Source: Lunularia cruciata (taxonomy: Eukaryota > Streptophyta > Marchantiopsida > Lunulariales > Lunulariaceae). Taken from it: a stretch of 64,000 nt of DNA. Location: the NCBI GenBank assembly GCA_948567375.1, contig OX419755.1:5089001-5153000 (forward strand), written 5' to 3'. The position numbers and the translations under genes were made by a program. Each line of letters opens with the position of its first letter. Position 1 is the stretch's first letter. Shown here piece after piece: positions 46,642-56,800 of this stretch. The notes beneath the pieces are model-generated. The model saw nothing but the letters and a program-made list of their open reading frames with translations, searched no databases and was not told the DNA's origin.

Positions 46642-49600
46642 TCTCTACCTTCTATGGTACATCTTCAACTTATCATGGTTAATCCTATCAAAGTGTCTTC
46701 CTCCCAACTCCTTGAGATCATAAGTGTAATTTCCCCACACCTTCTCTACTATGAAAGGTCCAAAGTACTTAGGCAAAAACTTCTTTTTTACTCTCTTGAA
46801 TCGAATGGAATCAAACAACATTACCCAATCACCTTCTTTGAAAGGCTCCACCTTCTTCTTGCCTTGCCTCTTGTCATAGCTCTCCTTTTGTTTCCTTTGG
46901 GCTTGCTCCACTCGAACCATAGCAACTGCTCTTGCCTCTTCCAACTCCATGAGTTGATCCTTCCTTGACTTCTCTGCATCACTTCCTTGTGCTTTCTTCA
47001 ATCTCCTATGAATGCTTTGGAAGGTAGGAAGATCAAAGTGAATAGGTAAGGTAGACTCAATACCATACACCAATTGGAATGGAGAATATCCAGTGGAAGT
47101 CTTCATGGTTGTCCTATACTCTCACAAAACTGCATGAATCCTCTTGTCCCAATGATGTTTAGCCCCCTCCATTTCTGCATCTTTGGCCAACATCATGCAC
47201 AAGGTCTGATTGGTTCTCTCTGCCAAGCCATTGGAATTTGGCTTATAGGATGTAGTTACTCTATGTGTGATAGAGAAATGTCGTAGCATGGTTGTAGTAA
47301 TGCTTCCTGTAAACTCTCCTCCTCTATCAGAAACCAACTCCAAAGGGCATCCAAACCTAGTGATAATGCGTTCATAAAGAAATCTACCCACTTCATCTTC
47401 ATTCTTGTCCCTCAATGGTCTAGCCTCAACCCACTTGGTAAGGTAATCAGTAACTACCACAATGTACCGATTGTTCCTTGGGGTTCTATTGAGAGGTCCT
47501 ACAAAATCAATTCCCCACTTCTCAAAGGGTCCTAGCAATGGAATTGATCTAAGTGGTGGAGTGGATGTAGACTTTCTAGCAAAAGCTTGACAAACATGAC
47601 AAGTTTTGCAATAATCAAGACAATCCTTGAAAATCCCTCTCCAATGGTAACCTGCATCTAGAATCTTGAAAGCAGTCACCTTTCCTGCAAAGTGTCCTCC
47701 ACATACTAAACCTTCATGAAACTCCTTTATGAGTAGGATAGACTCTTCCTTACCCACTGCTCTTCGAAGTAGACCATCTGCTCCTTGGTGAAAAAGAATA
47801 TCATCCACCATTGTGTAAGGTCTAGATCTTGCTGCAAGGGCCTTCCTCTCCCTAGCATGCATCCCTTCTGGATAGTTACCTCTTGTCACAAAATCCACAA
47901 TCTCCTTGTACTCCATTGGAACCTCTTGAGTGACTGAGATTGTCATGAGCTCCTCATCCGGGAAGGAATCATCTACTGGCTCATCTCCATCATGATCATA
48001 GGCTCTAGATAACAAATCAGCATTTGCATGTTTCTTTCCTGGCCTATCCTCAATTGTGTAGTCATACTCAGACAAGAGAATCATCCACCTTGCTAGTCTC
48101 CCTTCAACATTAGGCTTGTTGAAGATGTACTTCAAAGCCTTGTGATCCGTGACAATTGTGGCTTTCCCTCCAATCAAGTAGTGTCTAAACTTCTTGAGAC
48201 CAAAGATCACTGCCAACCCTTCTCTCTCTGTGACAGAGTAGTTCTTCTCTGCTGAAACCATCTGCCTACTAGCATAAGCTATTGGATGATCATGCCCATC
48301 TTGGTCTAATTGACTAAGAGTGCATCCTATAGCTACATTAGAAGCATCAGTGTAGAGGATGAAAGGCTTACTCCAATCAGGTTTAGCAAGAATTGGAGCT
48401 ACAACAAGGGATTGCTTGAGCTCCTCAAAAGCTTTGAGAGCCTCCTTGTCTTCCAAAATCACCATGTAATCTACACCCTTCTTCATGTAGATGGTCAATG
48501 CATAAGCCTTGTTGGAAAATGAGAAGATGAACCTCCTATAGTACCCAACCATTCCCAAGAATTGGCGTAACTTTGTCAAGCTTGAAGGGAATGGAAGGTC
48601 TGAGATTTTCCTCACCTTCTCAGGATCAACTGCTATTCCATCCTTGGAGATGATGTGCCCCAAAAGTAGACCTTCTTCACATCCAAAAATGCACTTCTCT
48701 GGGTTGAGTGATGCATTTGCCTCATCCAAGCGTTGCAAGACTTTGATTAGGTGCTCAAAGTGCTCCTCCTTGCTCCCATAGACACAAAAGTCATCAATGA
48801 AATCTCTCACAAATTTCCCAATGAAAGGTTCAAATACCTTGTTCATGAACCGTTGGAATGTGGCTGGAGCATTGCAAAGCCCAAAAGGCATGACCTTGAA
48901 AGCATAAGTTCCCCAAGGTGTGGTGAATGTGGTGAGTTGTTGATGCTCTGGTGCAATCTTGATTTGGTTATATCCACTATAACCATCTCCAAAACTGTAC
49001 CTCTCATGACCTGCAACCTCCTCCAAGATCTCATCAATGAATGGCAATGGGTAGTAGTCCTTCTTGGTAACAGCATTGAGCTTCTTGTAATCCACACATA
49101 CCCGAAGCTTGCCATTCTTTTTCTTCACAATGACAATTGGAGACACCCATTCTGAATTCTCCACCTCAAAGATAAATCCAGCCTCCTTGAGCTTATCAAT
49201 CTCCTCCTTCACAACCAAAGATATTGGTGGGCTAATGCGACGTTGCTTTTGGCGGATTGGTCTTGCATGTGACTCCACCTCTATCTTGTGCTCCTCCAAG
49301 GTGACTTCCTTCAAATCCTTGTAACTAAAAGCAAACACATGGATGAACTTGCGGAAAATCTCCTCAAATCTCACCTTCTCCTCCTTGGTAACATTTGGGC
49401 CATACTTGAGGGTAGATAACCTTCTCTCTACCTCCTCAAGTGTCAATGGTGATTTATCTGGGTCCTTCAAAACCTCTGGCTTAGGTGCAAAATCCATAGC
49501 ACACAAAGGATACACATCTGAATCAGATTCAGATTCATCCTCCTCCGTGGAAGTCTCCTCTTCCATGCTTGTGTCCACACCTGAAGCTCCTCCTTCAGAA

Positions 49601-49845
49601 TCAAATTCCCAATAATCAGAAGATGGGGTATCTGAATGTGAAGTGTTGGTGGTGTTAGTCACAGGAACAGTGACTCTATGGTTTGATGGCCCAATCCTTA
49701 AGTACCCTTTGTGCCATCGATCAGTTGTGCGTGTTGCTCTCAACCATGGCCTCCCAAGAAGTAAGTCATAGCTTGAATCCTTCAAGACTTGGAAAGTCAT
49801 GAGATTTTGAACTCCCATAACTGAAACTACCACCTTATCCATCAC
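46642..49845 (-). pseudogene. D pol: protease end, RT, RNase H, integrase
   Basis: This continues the gag frame. The protease tail reads YDLLLGRPWL. RT shows VCVDYKKLNAVTKKDYYPLP, the Tat/Athila-like FGDGYSGYNQI, and catalytic FIDDF (48801-48787). RNase H shows LYTDASNVAIGC, TDHKALKYIF and ANADLLSR. Integrase shows the HHCC segment (HEGLVCGGHF, CKTCHVC), KWGIDFVGPL, VSDRGGEF and NSNGLAERTNQTL, so D, D and E are all present. The frame stops at TGA (47124-47122) inside the integrase C-terminal part, where relatives have Trp (L-W-E-Y-R-T-T context). It then continues open in the same frame from 47121 to 46642 (YSPFQLVYGIES, FKEGDWVMLF). Except for this TGA and one at 49857, all catalytic residues look intact. 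Confidence 0.93.
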
Positions 49846-49854
49846 TCCTACTGG

Positions 49855-51471
49855 TCAAACTTGTTGCTTGTTTGCCATGCTCACCACAAATGTTGAAGCT
49901 CTTGAGGGTATCATACCCAACTTCTTCATCAACCTTTCTGACATGGCATTCACTGCTGATCCTCCATCAACCAATGCATCCTTGATGTTGTGACCATTCA
50001 CTCTCACATCAATCTTGGAGGCATATTCACAAGCTTCCCATGGTGCTGGCTTGGCATCCACCACCCCCATTGATATTGGAACTTTTGCCTTCTTCTTCTT
50101 CTTGCTCCTTGTAGAACTCAAACCACCTCTAAGCTCCTTTCTCAAGGTAGGGTTCAAAGCAATTAATTGGCCCACTGTGATGTTAGCCTTGTGACTACCA
50201 ACATCCTCCAACACATTGTAGTTCCATTGTTGCTTGGAGATCAAGAAGTCCTCCATCCCCAACTTCTTCCTTGGAGTCTTTGTTGTTGATGGTGTTGAGG
50301 TGCGAGTGCTCCTAGTAGACATAGGAGTATCCTTGCTTGAAGTAAATCCTTGAGAAGAGTGAACATCCTCTGCAAAACGAGCTCTCTTCTTCTCTTGTGC
50401 CAAAAGCTCCAAATTAGGACCCTTGGAGTTTGAGCACTCTCCCTTCTCATACTTGCTCTCAACCACATCTATGGATGCTATCCCCTTACCTTTGTTGGGA
50501 TTAGGAGCCACTTGGGTTTCACTACCTCCCTCTTTCCCTCTATTGGCTCCCTCATAACCCCTTCCTCCATGGTAAGTGGAATTTGGGCAATTCCTTTGGA
50601 TATGGCCTCTTCCCCCACAACCAAAACAATTTCTATCATTGAAATTGTTGGCTGGTTGGCCTCCTCTATATGGATGGTTTCCATAACTCCTAGGCCCTCT
50701 CTCTACATTCTGATCCACCTCTCTCTTCTCCCATAATTGCACCACATTGATCTTGAGATCCGCAAGTTGTTCTGTGATGGTTTGGAGTGGATCTTTTGGT
50801 GGAGGTGCAAGAACTGGAGCAACTACTACTTGTGGTGCAACCCTTGTCACCAAAGTATCAGAAGTTCCACCATACTTGTAGCCTTGAGGAGGATGCACAA
50901 CCTCCTTCACCACCAAATCACTTTCATCCCCTTCCAAACTCTCCTCCATACAAATTGCGATCTTGATAGCTTCAACCTTGGAAGAAGGTTTCTCATATCT
51001 CACCTTGCTTCTAATTTGTGGTCTCAATCCTCCCACAAAATTCTTGGTGAGCATGGCCCCTATGCCAATCATTGTAGTCTCCACATCATCCCCACCCTTC
51101 CTCAACACTATGCGAAATCTGGACTCCAATTTTTCCACTCTTTCCACATAGACTCTCACTTTCTCTCCATCTCCTTGCTTGAGAAATGTAACCTCACTCA
51201 TCAATCTCTCATAACTCTCATCAGGAAGAAAGTTCTCAATGAGTGCTGAAGTCAAAGTCTCCCAAGACTCCTCTTCCCCCTCTCTCCTCTCTCTCTTTTG
51301 GTATTCTGACTCATACCATGTAAGTGCTGCATCCTCAAAGAAATCTGGTAATAATGAGGCCCACTCATTCTTCCTCCTCTCATTGTTTCCTATGCAAGCT
51401 CTCTTGAAGTCTCTCACAAAGGCCTCCACATCTTCTCCATCCTTGCCAAAGAAAACCGGAAGTTTCCCCAT
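49855..51471 (-). CDS. D gag with zinc knuckle and start of protease
   Basis: 538 codons from ATG (51471-51469). The N-terminal gag domain includes FFGKDGEDVEAFVRDFK and ALTWYESEYQKRE, then IENFLPDESYERLMSEVTFL, the usual plant gypsy gag core. The CCHC knuckle CFGCGGRGHIQRNC lies at 50628-50587 (about residue 282). The end reads DALVDGGSAVNAMSERLMKK, where DGG stands at the retropepsin active site (usually DTG/DSG). The frame then meets TGA at 49857-49855 and continues open in the same frame as pol. CGA-to-TGA change, or stop readthrough, could explain this. It starts 237 bp downstream of the extra ORF. Confidence 0.9.
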   Translation of the reverse strand: MGKLPVFFGKDGEDVEAFVRDFKRACIGNNERRKNEWASLLPDFFEDAALTWYESEYQKRERREGEEESWETLTSALIENFLPDESYERLMSEVTFLKQGDGEKVRVYVERVEKLESRFRIVLRKGGDDVETTMIGIGAMLTKNFVGGLRPQIRSKVRYEKPSSKVEAIKIAICMEESLEGDESDLVVKEVVHPPQGYKYGGTSDTLVTRVAPQVVVAPVLAPPPKDPLQTITEQLADLKINVVQLWEKREVDQNVERGPRSYGNHPYRGGQPANNFNDRNCFGCGGRGHIQRNCPNSTYHGGRGYEGANRGKEGGSETQVAPNPNKGKGIASIDVVESKYEKGECSNSKGPNLELLAQEKKRARFAEDVHSSQGFTSSKDTPMSTRSTRTSTPSTTKTPRKKLGMEDFLISKQQWNYNVLEDVGSHKANITVGQLIALNPTLRKELRGGLSSTRSKKKKKAKVPISMGVVDAKPAPWEACEYASKIDVRVNGHNIKDALVDGGSAVNAMSERLMKKLGMIPSRASTFVVSMANKQQV

Positions 51472-51707
51472 CTTAACCCCTCACTATCTTTCTTTTCTCT
51501 CAATTTTTTTTTTCCTCTTTTCTTTTCTCTCACTCTATTACTAATAGAGTATATACATGACTAACACCATCTGAGAATAATCCACTCTAGGGAACACAAA
51601 AGGTTCAGGTTGCTCCAAGATTTCTATAGCAACATCAAATCCTAGAGTGCATATTAATCTAACTCTCATGGATAGTTTATCCATAAGTTGAAAGATTATC
51701 TCCATCA

Positions 51708-52205
51708 CTAATCTTGAGAACTAGCTGATGAAGGTGGTAGTATTTCTGTAGCTGTACTAAGACTCTCTCCAAGATCCTTCACCAAAGTTTCCAAAAGTGC
51801 TTTTACTCCACTACACTCATGTCCTTTTGGAAGTCCTTCAACTCCACAAACCTCACACAACTCTTTGGTCTTAGATCTTCTCCCTCCCAATCTTGGTGAA
51901 GAAGGTCCAACATGCAAACCCAAGTCAAGTAAGCCTCTCCTTTCCCTCAATCTCTTGCTCTCAAAGGTCAATGGACATGAACTTGCCTTATGTCCCTTCT
52001 CTCCACATAGAAAGCACTTAGACTCACTCTTTCCTCCAAGTGGTGTAGGTTTTTGGATCCTCTCAACACTCTCTTCAAATTCTATTGTAAACTCTCTTTT
52101 CCTCAAATCCACCCCTACAATCACCTCAAACCCTTGGGGAACCTTGCATAATCTCAATTTCCACTCTTGATGACTCTCCATGTTCCCCAAGATGAATCTA
52201 AACAC
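51708..52205 (-). CDS. Extra zinc-knuckle ORF between D 5' LTR and gag
   Basis: 165 codons. A CCHC knuckle, CFLCGEKGHKASSC, is followed by an Arg/Ser-rich stretch and a second Cys/His cluster, CEVCGVEGLPKGHEC. It resembles nucleic-acid-binding knuckles and is distinct from the gag knuckle at 50628. In-frame text upstream (DLMHEKFEINKKHV, TGA, VFRFIL) suggests the ORF was longer and has lost its N-terminus. Another frame at 52342-52154 reads KCAKFQKTVTYWLGDLNDIV, possibly the original start. The function is unknown: a captured cellular fragment or an element-specific accessory protein. Translation in D is not proven. Confidence 0.65.
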   Translation of the reverse strand: MFRFILGNMESHQEWKLRLCKVPQGFEVIVGVDLRKREFTIEFEESVERIQKPTPLGGKSESKCFLCGEKGHKASSCPLTFESKRLRERRGLLDLGLHVGPSSPRLGGRRSKTKELCEVCGVEGLPKGHECSGVKALLETLVKDLGESLSTATEILPPSSASSQD

Positions 52206-53020
52206 TCAAACATGCTTTTTGTTGATCTCAAACTTCTCATGCATGAGATCTCCACTCTGCAGAATTGACCCTTCCTCACAATGTCATTCAAATCTCCCAA
52301 CCAATACGTCACAGTCTTCTGAAATTTTGCACACTTGATCACAACTCCAGGGCGTCTCTCCCTGCAAAATTTCAGATCTTTTCATTGAGCCATTTGGCCT
52401 AGACACCTTTCTATTCAGCACCCATATTTCAGATTTGGTCTGAAAACCACCCCCCTCACTTCAAAAACTCATCACGCCTTGCGCAAAAACGATCTCTCTC
52501 TAATTTTTGTGGCAGCAGGTAGGATACAATGCACTGAATTTTCTTGGAAATTTTTAGGACAATTCACTGAAAATTGAAGAAATGGCAGACTCTGTACAAT
52601 TTTCCAGAGAGCATGCAGTTGCGGGAGCACTTTACCCTATCAACTTTCAAAAATTCTAGCCCAGTGCGCATAGAAGCTCTCTCAATAATTTCAAGTGTGC
52701 TAACTGAAAGATAACCCAAGCTATCATGTGTAGAAATCTCAAGTCCAGATCTCAAACTTGAGATTTTGCCCAAAATCACCTTAATCCCCAAAATCTGCAA
52801 TCCACCTCACACAATCTCTCCAATTCCTCTCATGTGTACAAGATGTACAAAATCACCTCAAAGACATCATAATGAACTACAGGGTATACAAATGGATCTT
52901 GGTTCTCTAACATAAGTTCAGCCCTCTCCTCTCCTAATGTTCTCTCCAAGTGAGCTCTCATAGCCTCCTTCTGCCTAATGTAGAATTGGACGCGGAACAT
53001 TATCTTGCCTTCTAGAGAGG
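52206..53020 (-). other. D 5' leader
   Basis: A non-coding leader between primer-binding site and the extra ORF. It contains short open pieces (52342-52154, 52800-52564, 53063-52830) that overlap other frames. The 52342 piece may be the lost N-terminus of the extra ORF. I see no other feature. Confidence 0.5.
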
Positions 53021-53037
53021 TCCCGGCAACGGAACCA
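53021..53037 (-). other. D primer-binding site (tRNA-Asp-like)
   Basis: The sense strand after the LTR end GGCTCACA and a TTTT spacer reads TGGTTCCGTTGCCGGGA. It differs by two or three bases from the tRNA-Asp primer site TGGCGCCGTTGCCGGGG used by many plant Tat/Athila-type elements. Confidence 0.75.
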
Positions 53038-53041
53038 AAAA

Positions 53042-53733
53042 TGTGAGCCGGCCTGTCTCTCACTCAAGATGAACCTCTGATGGCTATTATGGTAGCGCAC
53101 CATGGACTAAGAAGGCAAGGAACCCCAACTCCATCATACTCCTCCAAGGCTAACACTCCAAGACTCAAGACATTGCTCACTAGAGAACTCAATGAGAGAG
53201 AGATAGTTGCAAATGAAAGGATGATGAGTACCTCCTCACTCCTTGTTTATATACTTGTGAAATAGTTACGTACCAAAGTTACTAATTACCGTAGTAACTC
53301 AAGTTACTAGACTAAAAGTCAAGTAAAGTCAAAAAGTAGAAAGGAATATCCATTCACATGGGCATATTCCCCTAAGCATGTGGTCTTATCTTGACCCAAC
53401 CACTAAAGCAAGGATTCCTTCACATGGGCTATCCTTGGACTAAAGAAGAATCCAAAACAAAAAGGCTTGCGGGCCCAAGAGTTCTCAACTCTTTCCCCAA
53501 AGCCAAACACCTAGGAATAATACCAAGTCAACACACTAAAATCCAAAATAGTGGTGCTCATCTTTTCTACTTCCTCTAAAGTAAGGTCCCATCTATCTTA
53601 GCTATGACTAACTTTAGCTAACCATGACTAATATAGAACCATCCTTTATCTCTATATAAATAATATCTCTTAAGTACTTGTAATACCAAGCTAAATATCA
53701 CAATACCACACACATGCACAAATGGGTGTTACA
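53042..53733 (-). repeat. D 5' LTR
   Basis: Same length as 45905-46596, and no difference seen when read in parallel. It ends at GTTACA before the second GATC. Confidence 0.97.
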
Positions 53734-54420
53734 GATCACACTATCTACCCTGGAGGATTTGGTGTTTAGCAGACCAAGGTGGAGGCTATTGCACATATTC
53801 CTTGGCCTATGAATGTGAGTAGAGTGCAAGCATTCCTTGGGTTGGTGAACTTCTATTGCCAGTATGTTAGAGGATTTAGTGTCATTGCCAAGGCCTTGAC
53901 GAAGTTGACCAAGCTTACACAAGAGTGGTGTTGGGGAGATGAGCAGGAAAGAGCTTTTGTAGAGCTCAAGGAGAGGTTGATATCTGCTCCTATTTTGAGG
54001 AGACCGATCAGAGGATGACTATTTTAGGTTCATACTGATTGGAATATGTTGGGGCTTGGAGCAGTGCTCACCCAGCATGATGATGAGGGGAAGGAGTTTG
54101 TGGTGGCCTATGCTAGTCGCTCCAACAATTCAATGGAGGTGAAGTATAGTTCATATGAAGAAGAATGCTTGGCAACACTTTGGGCAGTAGTACATTTTTG
54201 ATATTACCTATTTGGTAACCACTTCACTCTCATCATTGATCATCAGCTGTTGAAATGGTTGATGGAGTCCGACAAGCTTTCAAGGAAGCTTGCACCATGG
54301 ACTTTGATTGTATAGGAGTATGATTTCAAGGTTATTCACATATCTAGAGTGATGAACCGTGATATGGATGGGTTGAGTAGAACCCATGTTCCAACCAGCA
54401 GGATCAGACCGGAGCACGTT
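53734..54420 (+). pseudogene. C2 RT C-terminus and RNase H
   Basis: After D the text continues HTIYPGGFGV, then VSRVQAFLGLVNFYCQYVRG, the connection domain typical of gypsy RT. RNase H follows: [40 protein letters not shown] and IDHQLLKWLMESDKLSRKLA. This ends with DMDGLSR (54361-54381), the usual RNase H tail. Stops at 54019 and elsewhere. Confidence 0.88.
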
Positions 54421-54739
54421 GGCATGGTGAGACAGATGAGGAGATGGTGCCAGGGTGGCATGCATTGGCCTTTCTGTGTATATTTTTTGAGGCTTTGGTG
54501 GTATATCTCTCTGTGTATACAGGAGGAGTTATTGAGGTCGCAGATCCAGATAGTGAAGATATTAGTACAGTTCAGCGAGACATTCATGGTGATGTCTTAG
54601 TGATGGATTGTCTTTGCACTTGTGTTGTAGGTGGCACAATTGGGGCAAAGGAGAGAGATAGTGTCCTTTAGCAAGCCAAACAATTCAAATTGGAGGGCAG
54701 ACACCTTTGCATGTATGGGAGGATGGTAGAGTGTGAGTA

Positions 54740-55640
54740 GTACCACTTCCATCTCAAAGACCACAGTTGGTCCGTCATGCTCATGAGGAGCTATGACATT
54801 TTGGAGTAAAGCGTACATATAGCTTACTTCAGAGTCATTATTGGTGGCATGGTATGCAGACTGGGGTACAACAATTTGTTGCCAGATGTGTGGTATGTGA
54901 CCGAGTTAGAGCATCATTCAATAATCTTATGCCATAGTTACACCCATCACCTATCATGGGATTGGGCTACCATTGGAGTTTGGACTTTTCTGGACCTTTA
55001 TTGCTGATTGTGAAACATCATTGGTATGTTTTGGTGATGGTGGAGCACTTCTCCAAGTACATTGAGTTGGTGGCACTTTCTGACAAGTCTAGTGAAGGGA
55101 CCGTCTATTTGTTCATAAGATTTTGACTGATTAGGGTATAAAGTTCTTGGGGGAGTTTCAGATCTTGTGTGACAAGGCTTTGATTGATCATTGTACTACC
55201 TCCCAAGATCACCTTGATGTAGATGGCTTAGCAGAGAGAGTGGTCCAAAGGGAGAAAAAAGGATTGCAAAAATATGGTTTGCAAAGAGGCCACTTGGGAG
55301 ATTAGGTTCTCCAATTACCTTGGTTGGCCATGGGCTATTGGTTCAGCCAGCAAGCCTCTTTAGCATTCTTCTCTCCTTACTTTCTACTCTATAGATGAGA
55401 CCCAAATTTACCTATAGCCATTCGTCGAGATGTTACAATAGTTTTGGACTTGGATGATCCAGATGTATGGATGAGTGCATGTTCTCAATGGGCAGAGATC
55501 TTTCAAAGAGTGATGCCGATGGACTTTGAGAACTTGGTGATTGCTCAGCATAAAGATACCTTACACTATACTACCATTCAAGGAGGAGGTTATAGACCTT
55601 CAATCCATCGATTTCATCCAAGAGACTATGTGTATCTATA
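54740..55640 (+). pseudogene. C2 integrase
   Basis: The zinc-binding HHCC segment is at about 54776-54903: HAHEEL, stop, HFGVKRTYSLLQ, then CVVCDRVR. The catalytic core begins YHWSLDFSGPL (Asp at about 54983) and continues MVEHFSKYIELVALSDKS. The second and third acidic sites are in heavily mutated text (55150-55260). The C-terminal part at 55444-55641 is open (VIAQHKDTLHYTTIQGGGY). It would insert element DNA but is non-functional here. Confidence 0.8.
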
Positions 55641-55653
55641 GCATAAAGCACCG

Positions 55654-55985
55654 ATGACACTTGATTTTTTGATAGGCTACACTATCTTGAGAGTGCATGA
55701 GGTTTTGCCATTTGGAGTCCTTGTGTTGGAAGGACGTGATGGTATTGTTTGGAAAGATCATGTGCACAATTGTGGGCCATGTCACCTCCCAAACATTGAT
55801 AGTACTATGGACCCAAGCTTGGCACTTGTACGTGTAAGCTTGAGGTGTATGTTATGTGGCTCTTCTGGTGGAGTTGCTACTATGTTAGTGTGTGATAGTT
55901 GTTCAAGAGGATAGCATATGGCATGTATGACTCATCTCCTCACGATGGTTTCTTAGGGATAGTGGTTATATCCTAGATGTACTTG
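55654..55985 (+). pseudogene. C2 C-terminal tail with PHD finger
   Basis: The tail reads VLVLEGRDGIVWKDHVHN, CGPCHLPNIDSTMDPSLA and then CMLCGSSGGVATMLVCDSC (55846-55902), SRG, stop, HMAC, ending WLYPRCT. Spacing C-x2-C, C-x2-C, x4-H-x2-C, W-x-C-x2-C fits the C4HC3 PHD pattern. Two changes spoil it: a stop before the His and Tyr where the seventh Cys should be (a TGT-to-TAT change). PHD fingers bind histone H3 tails. Here it replaces the chromodomain found in families A and B. It lies directly after the integrase C-terminus. Confidence 0.82.
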
Positions 55986-56153
55986 ACGTACAACTAGTTC
56001 ATTTTTTATATGGTATAGATCGCAGACAGACGACTAACAATGAGGCTACGTAGCACTTGATCTGTTGATCTTTGCCTATCATAGGGTACACCATATATTT
56101 AGAATAGATGGCTATTTGGAGTTAGAGAGACCTAATCGTCAACTAGGGGCGAT

Positions 56154-56800
56154 TGTAACACTTTAGAATCTATGAATGATTTATGTGTGAGTTGTACTTC
56201 TATAATGTATGATATTGATAGCAATGTATATTGTGTAACAACATATATACGCATGACAATTTTCATACCATTTGTAGTGTCACATTTAGATTACTCCAAC
56301 ACTAGAGTTGTAATGATAATAGTTAGAGGTATTTCAACCATTTCCCATAGATTATTTTTTGACAATCAGATTTCGTGTTTGGGATAGTGACTTCAAGGTG
56401 AGGCTCATCGTCACTTTGTACCATTCGTATAGTCAAGTGTATCGTCAATGAGACCGTTAAACTTTCAAACTTAGTTTGAATCCAAGGGTATACTTTTGAA
56501 ATTCAATTACAGAGAGTTCAATTTTTTGACATTGAATCTTTGAGTTTTTGGTTATGGTAGACGGAGATCAACGAATGTCATCTATATTTTCTTAGTTAGA
56601 ATGGATATGACTTAAGTATAATTGATATTTACTTATTTATAATATATAAAATAATAAATTAAATATTAATTTAAACAAATTGATCAAATTTATAATTATT
56701 TTAATTATTTTAAAATCTATATATAATTTACATATAAGTTATACATATATAATATATAATATTGACAATGATATATGATATATATATAACAAATATATTG
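56154..56800 (+). repeat. C2 3' LTR, truncated
   Basis: It begins TGTAACACTTTAG after GGGGCGAT. It aligns with 38930-39400 through the GTAGTGTCACATTTAGATTACTCC and GTATACTTTTGAAATTCAATTACAG stretches. The last part (56580-56780) is AT-rich with many C-to-T changes. It should be about 1.6 kb; the rest, including the tRNA-like segment, is missing. Confidence 0.75.

Larger units (their letters stand above)
45905..53733 (-). mobile_element. Family D Ty3/gypsy element, very recent insertion
   Basis: The LTRs (45905-46596 and 53042-53733) are both 692 bp and I find no difference between them, so the insertion is young. Sense ends are TGTAACACCC...GGCTCACA. The target duplication is 4 bp, GATC (45901-45904, 53734-53737), and removing D restores C2 RT. 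The sense primer-binding site is TGGTTCCGTTGCCGGGA, close to the tRNA-Asp type used by Tat/Athila-related elements. The polypurine tract is CCGGGGGTAAA. The order from 53733 down is LTR, leader with an extra ORF, gag-pol in one frame, LTR. It has no chromodomain. The total is 7.8 kb. Confidence 0.97.
38890..56800 (+). mobile_element. Family C gypsy-like retrotransposon C2 carrying a DNA methyltransferase and a PHD finger
   Basis: A long, old element split by D. The left LTR is about 38890-40500. The 3' LTR begins TGTAACACTTTAG at 56154 after a GGGGCGA polypurine tract and is readable to about 56700-56800, where it is cut or lost. LTR homology is clear from GCCATTTGTAGTGTTATATCTAG / ACCATTTGTAGTGTCACATTTAG onward but well diverged. 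Without D it is about 10 kb. Order: gag with zinc knuckle, aspartic protease, linker, C5 methyltransferase, linker, RT, RNase H, integrase, PHD finger. RT and integrase order is Ty3/gypsy-type. I could not fix the primer-binding site. Confidence 0.85.
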
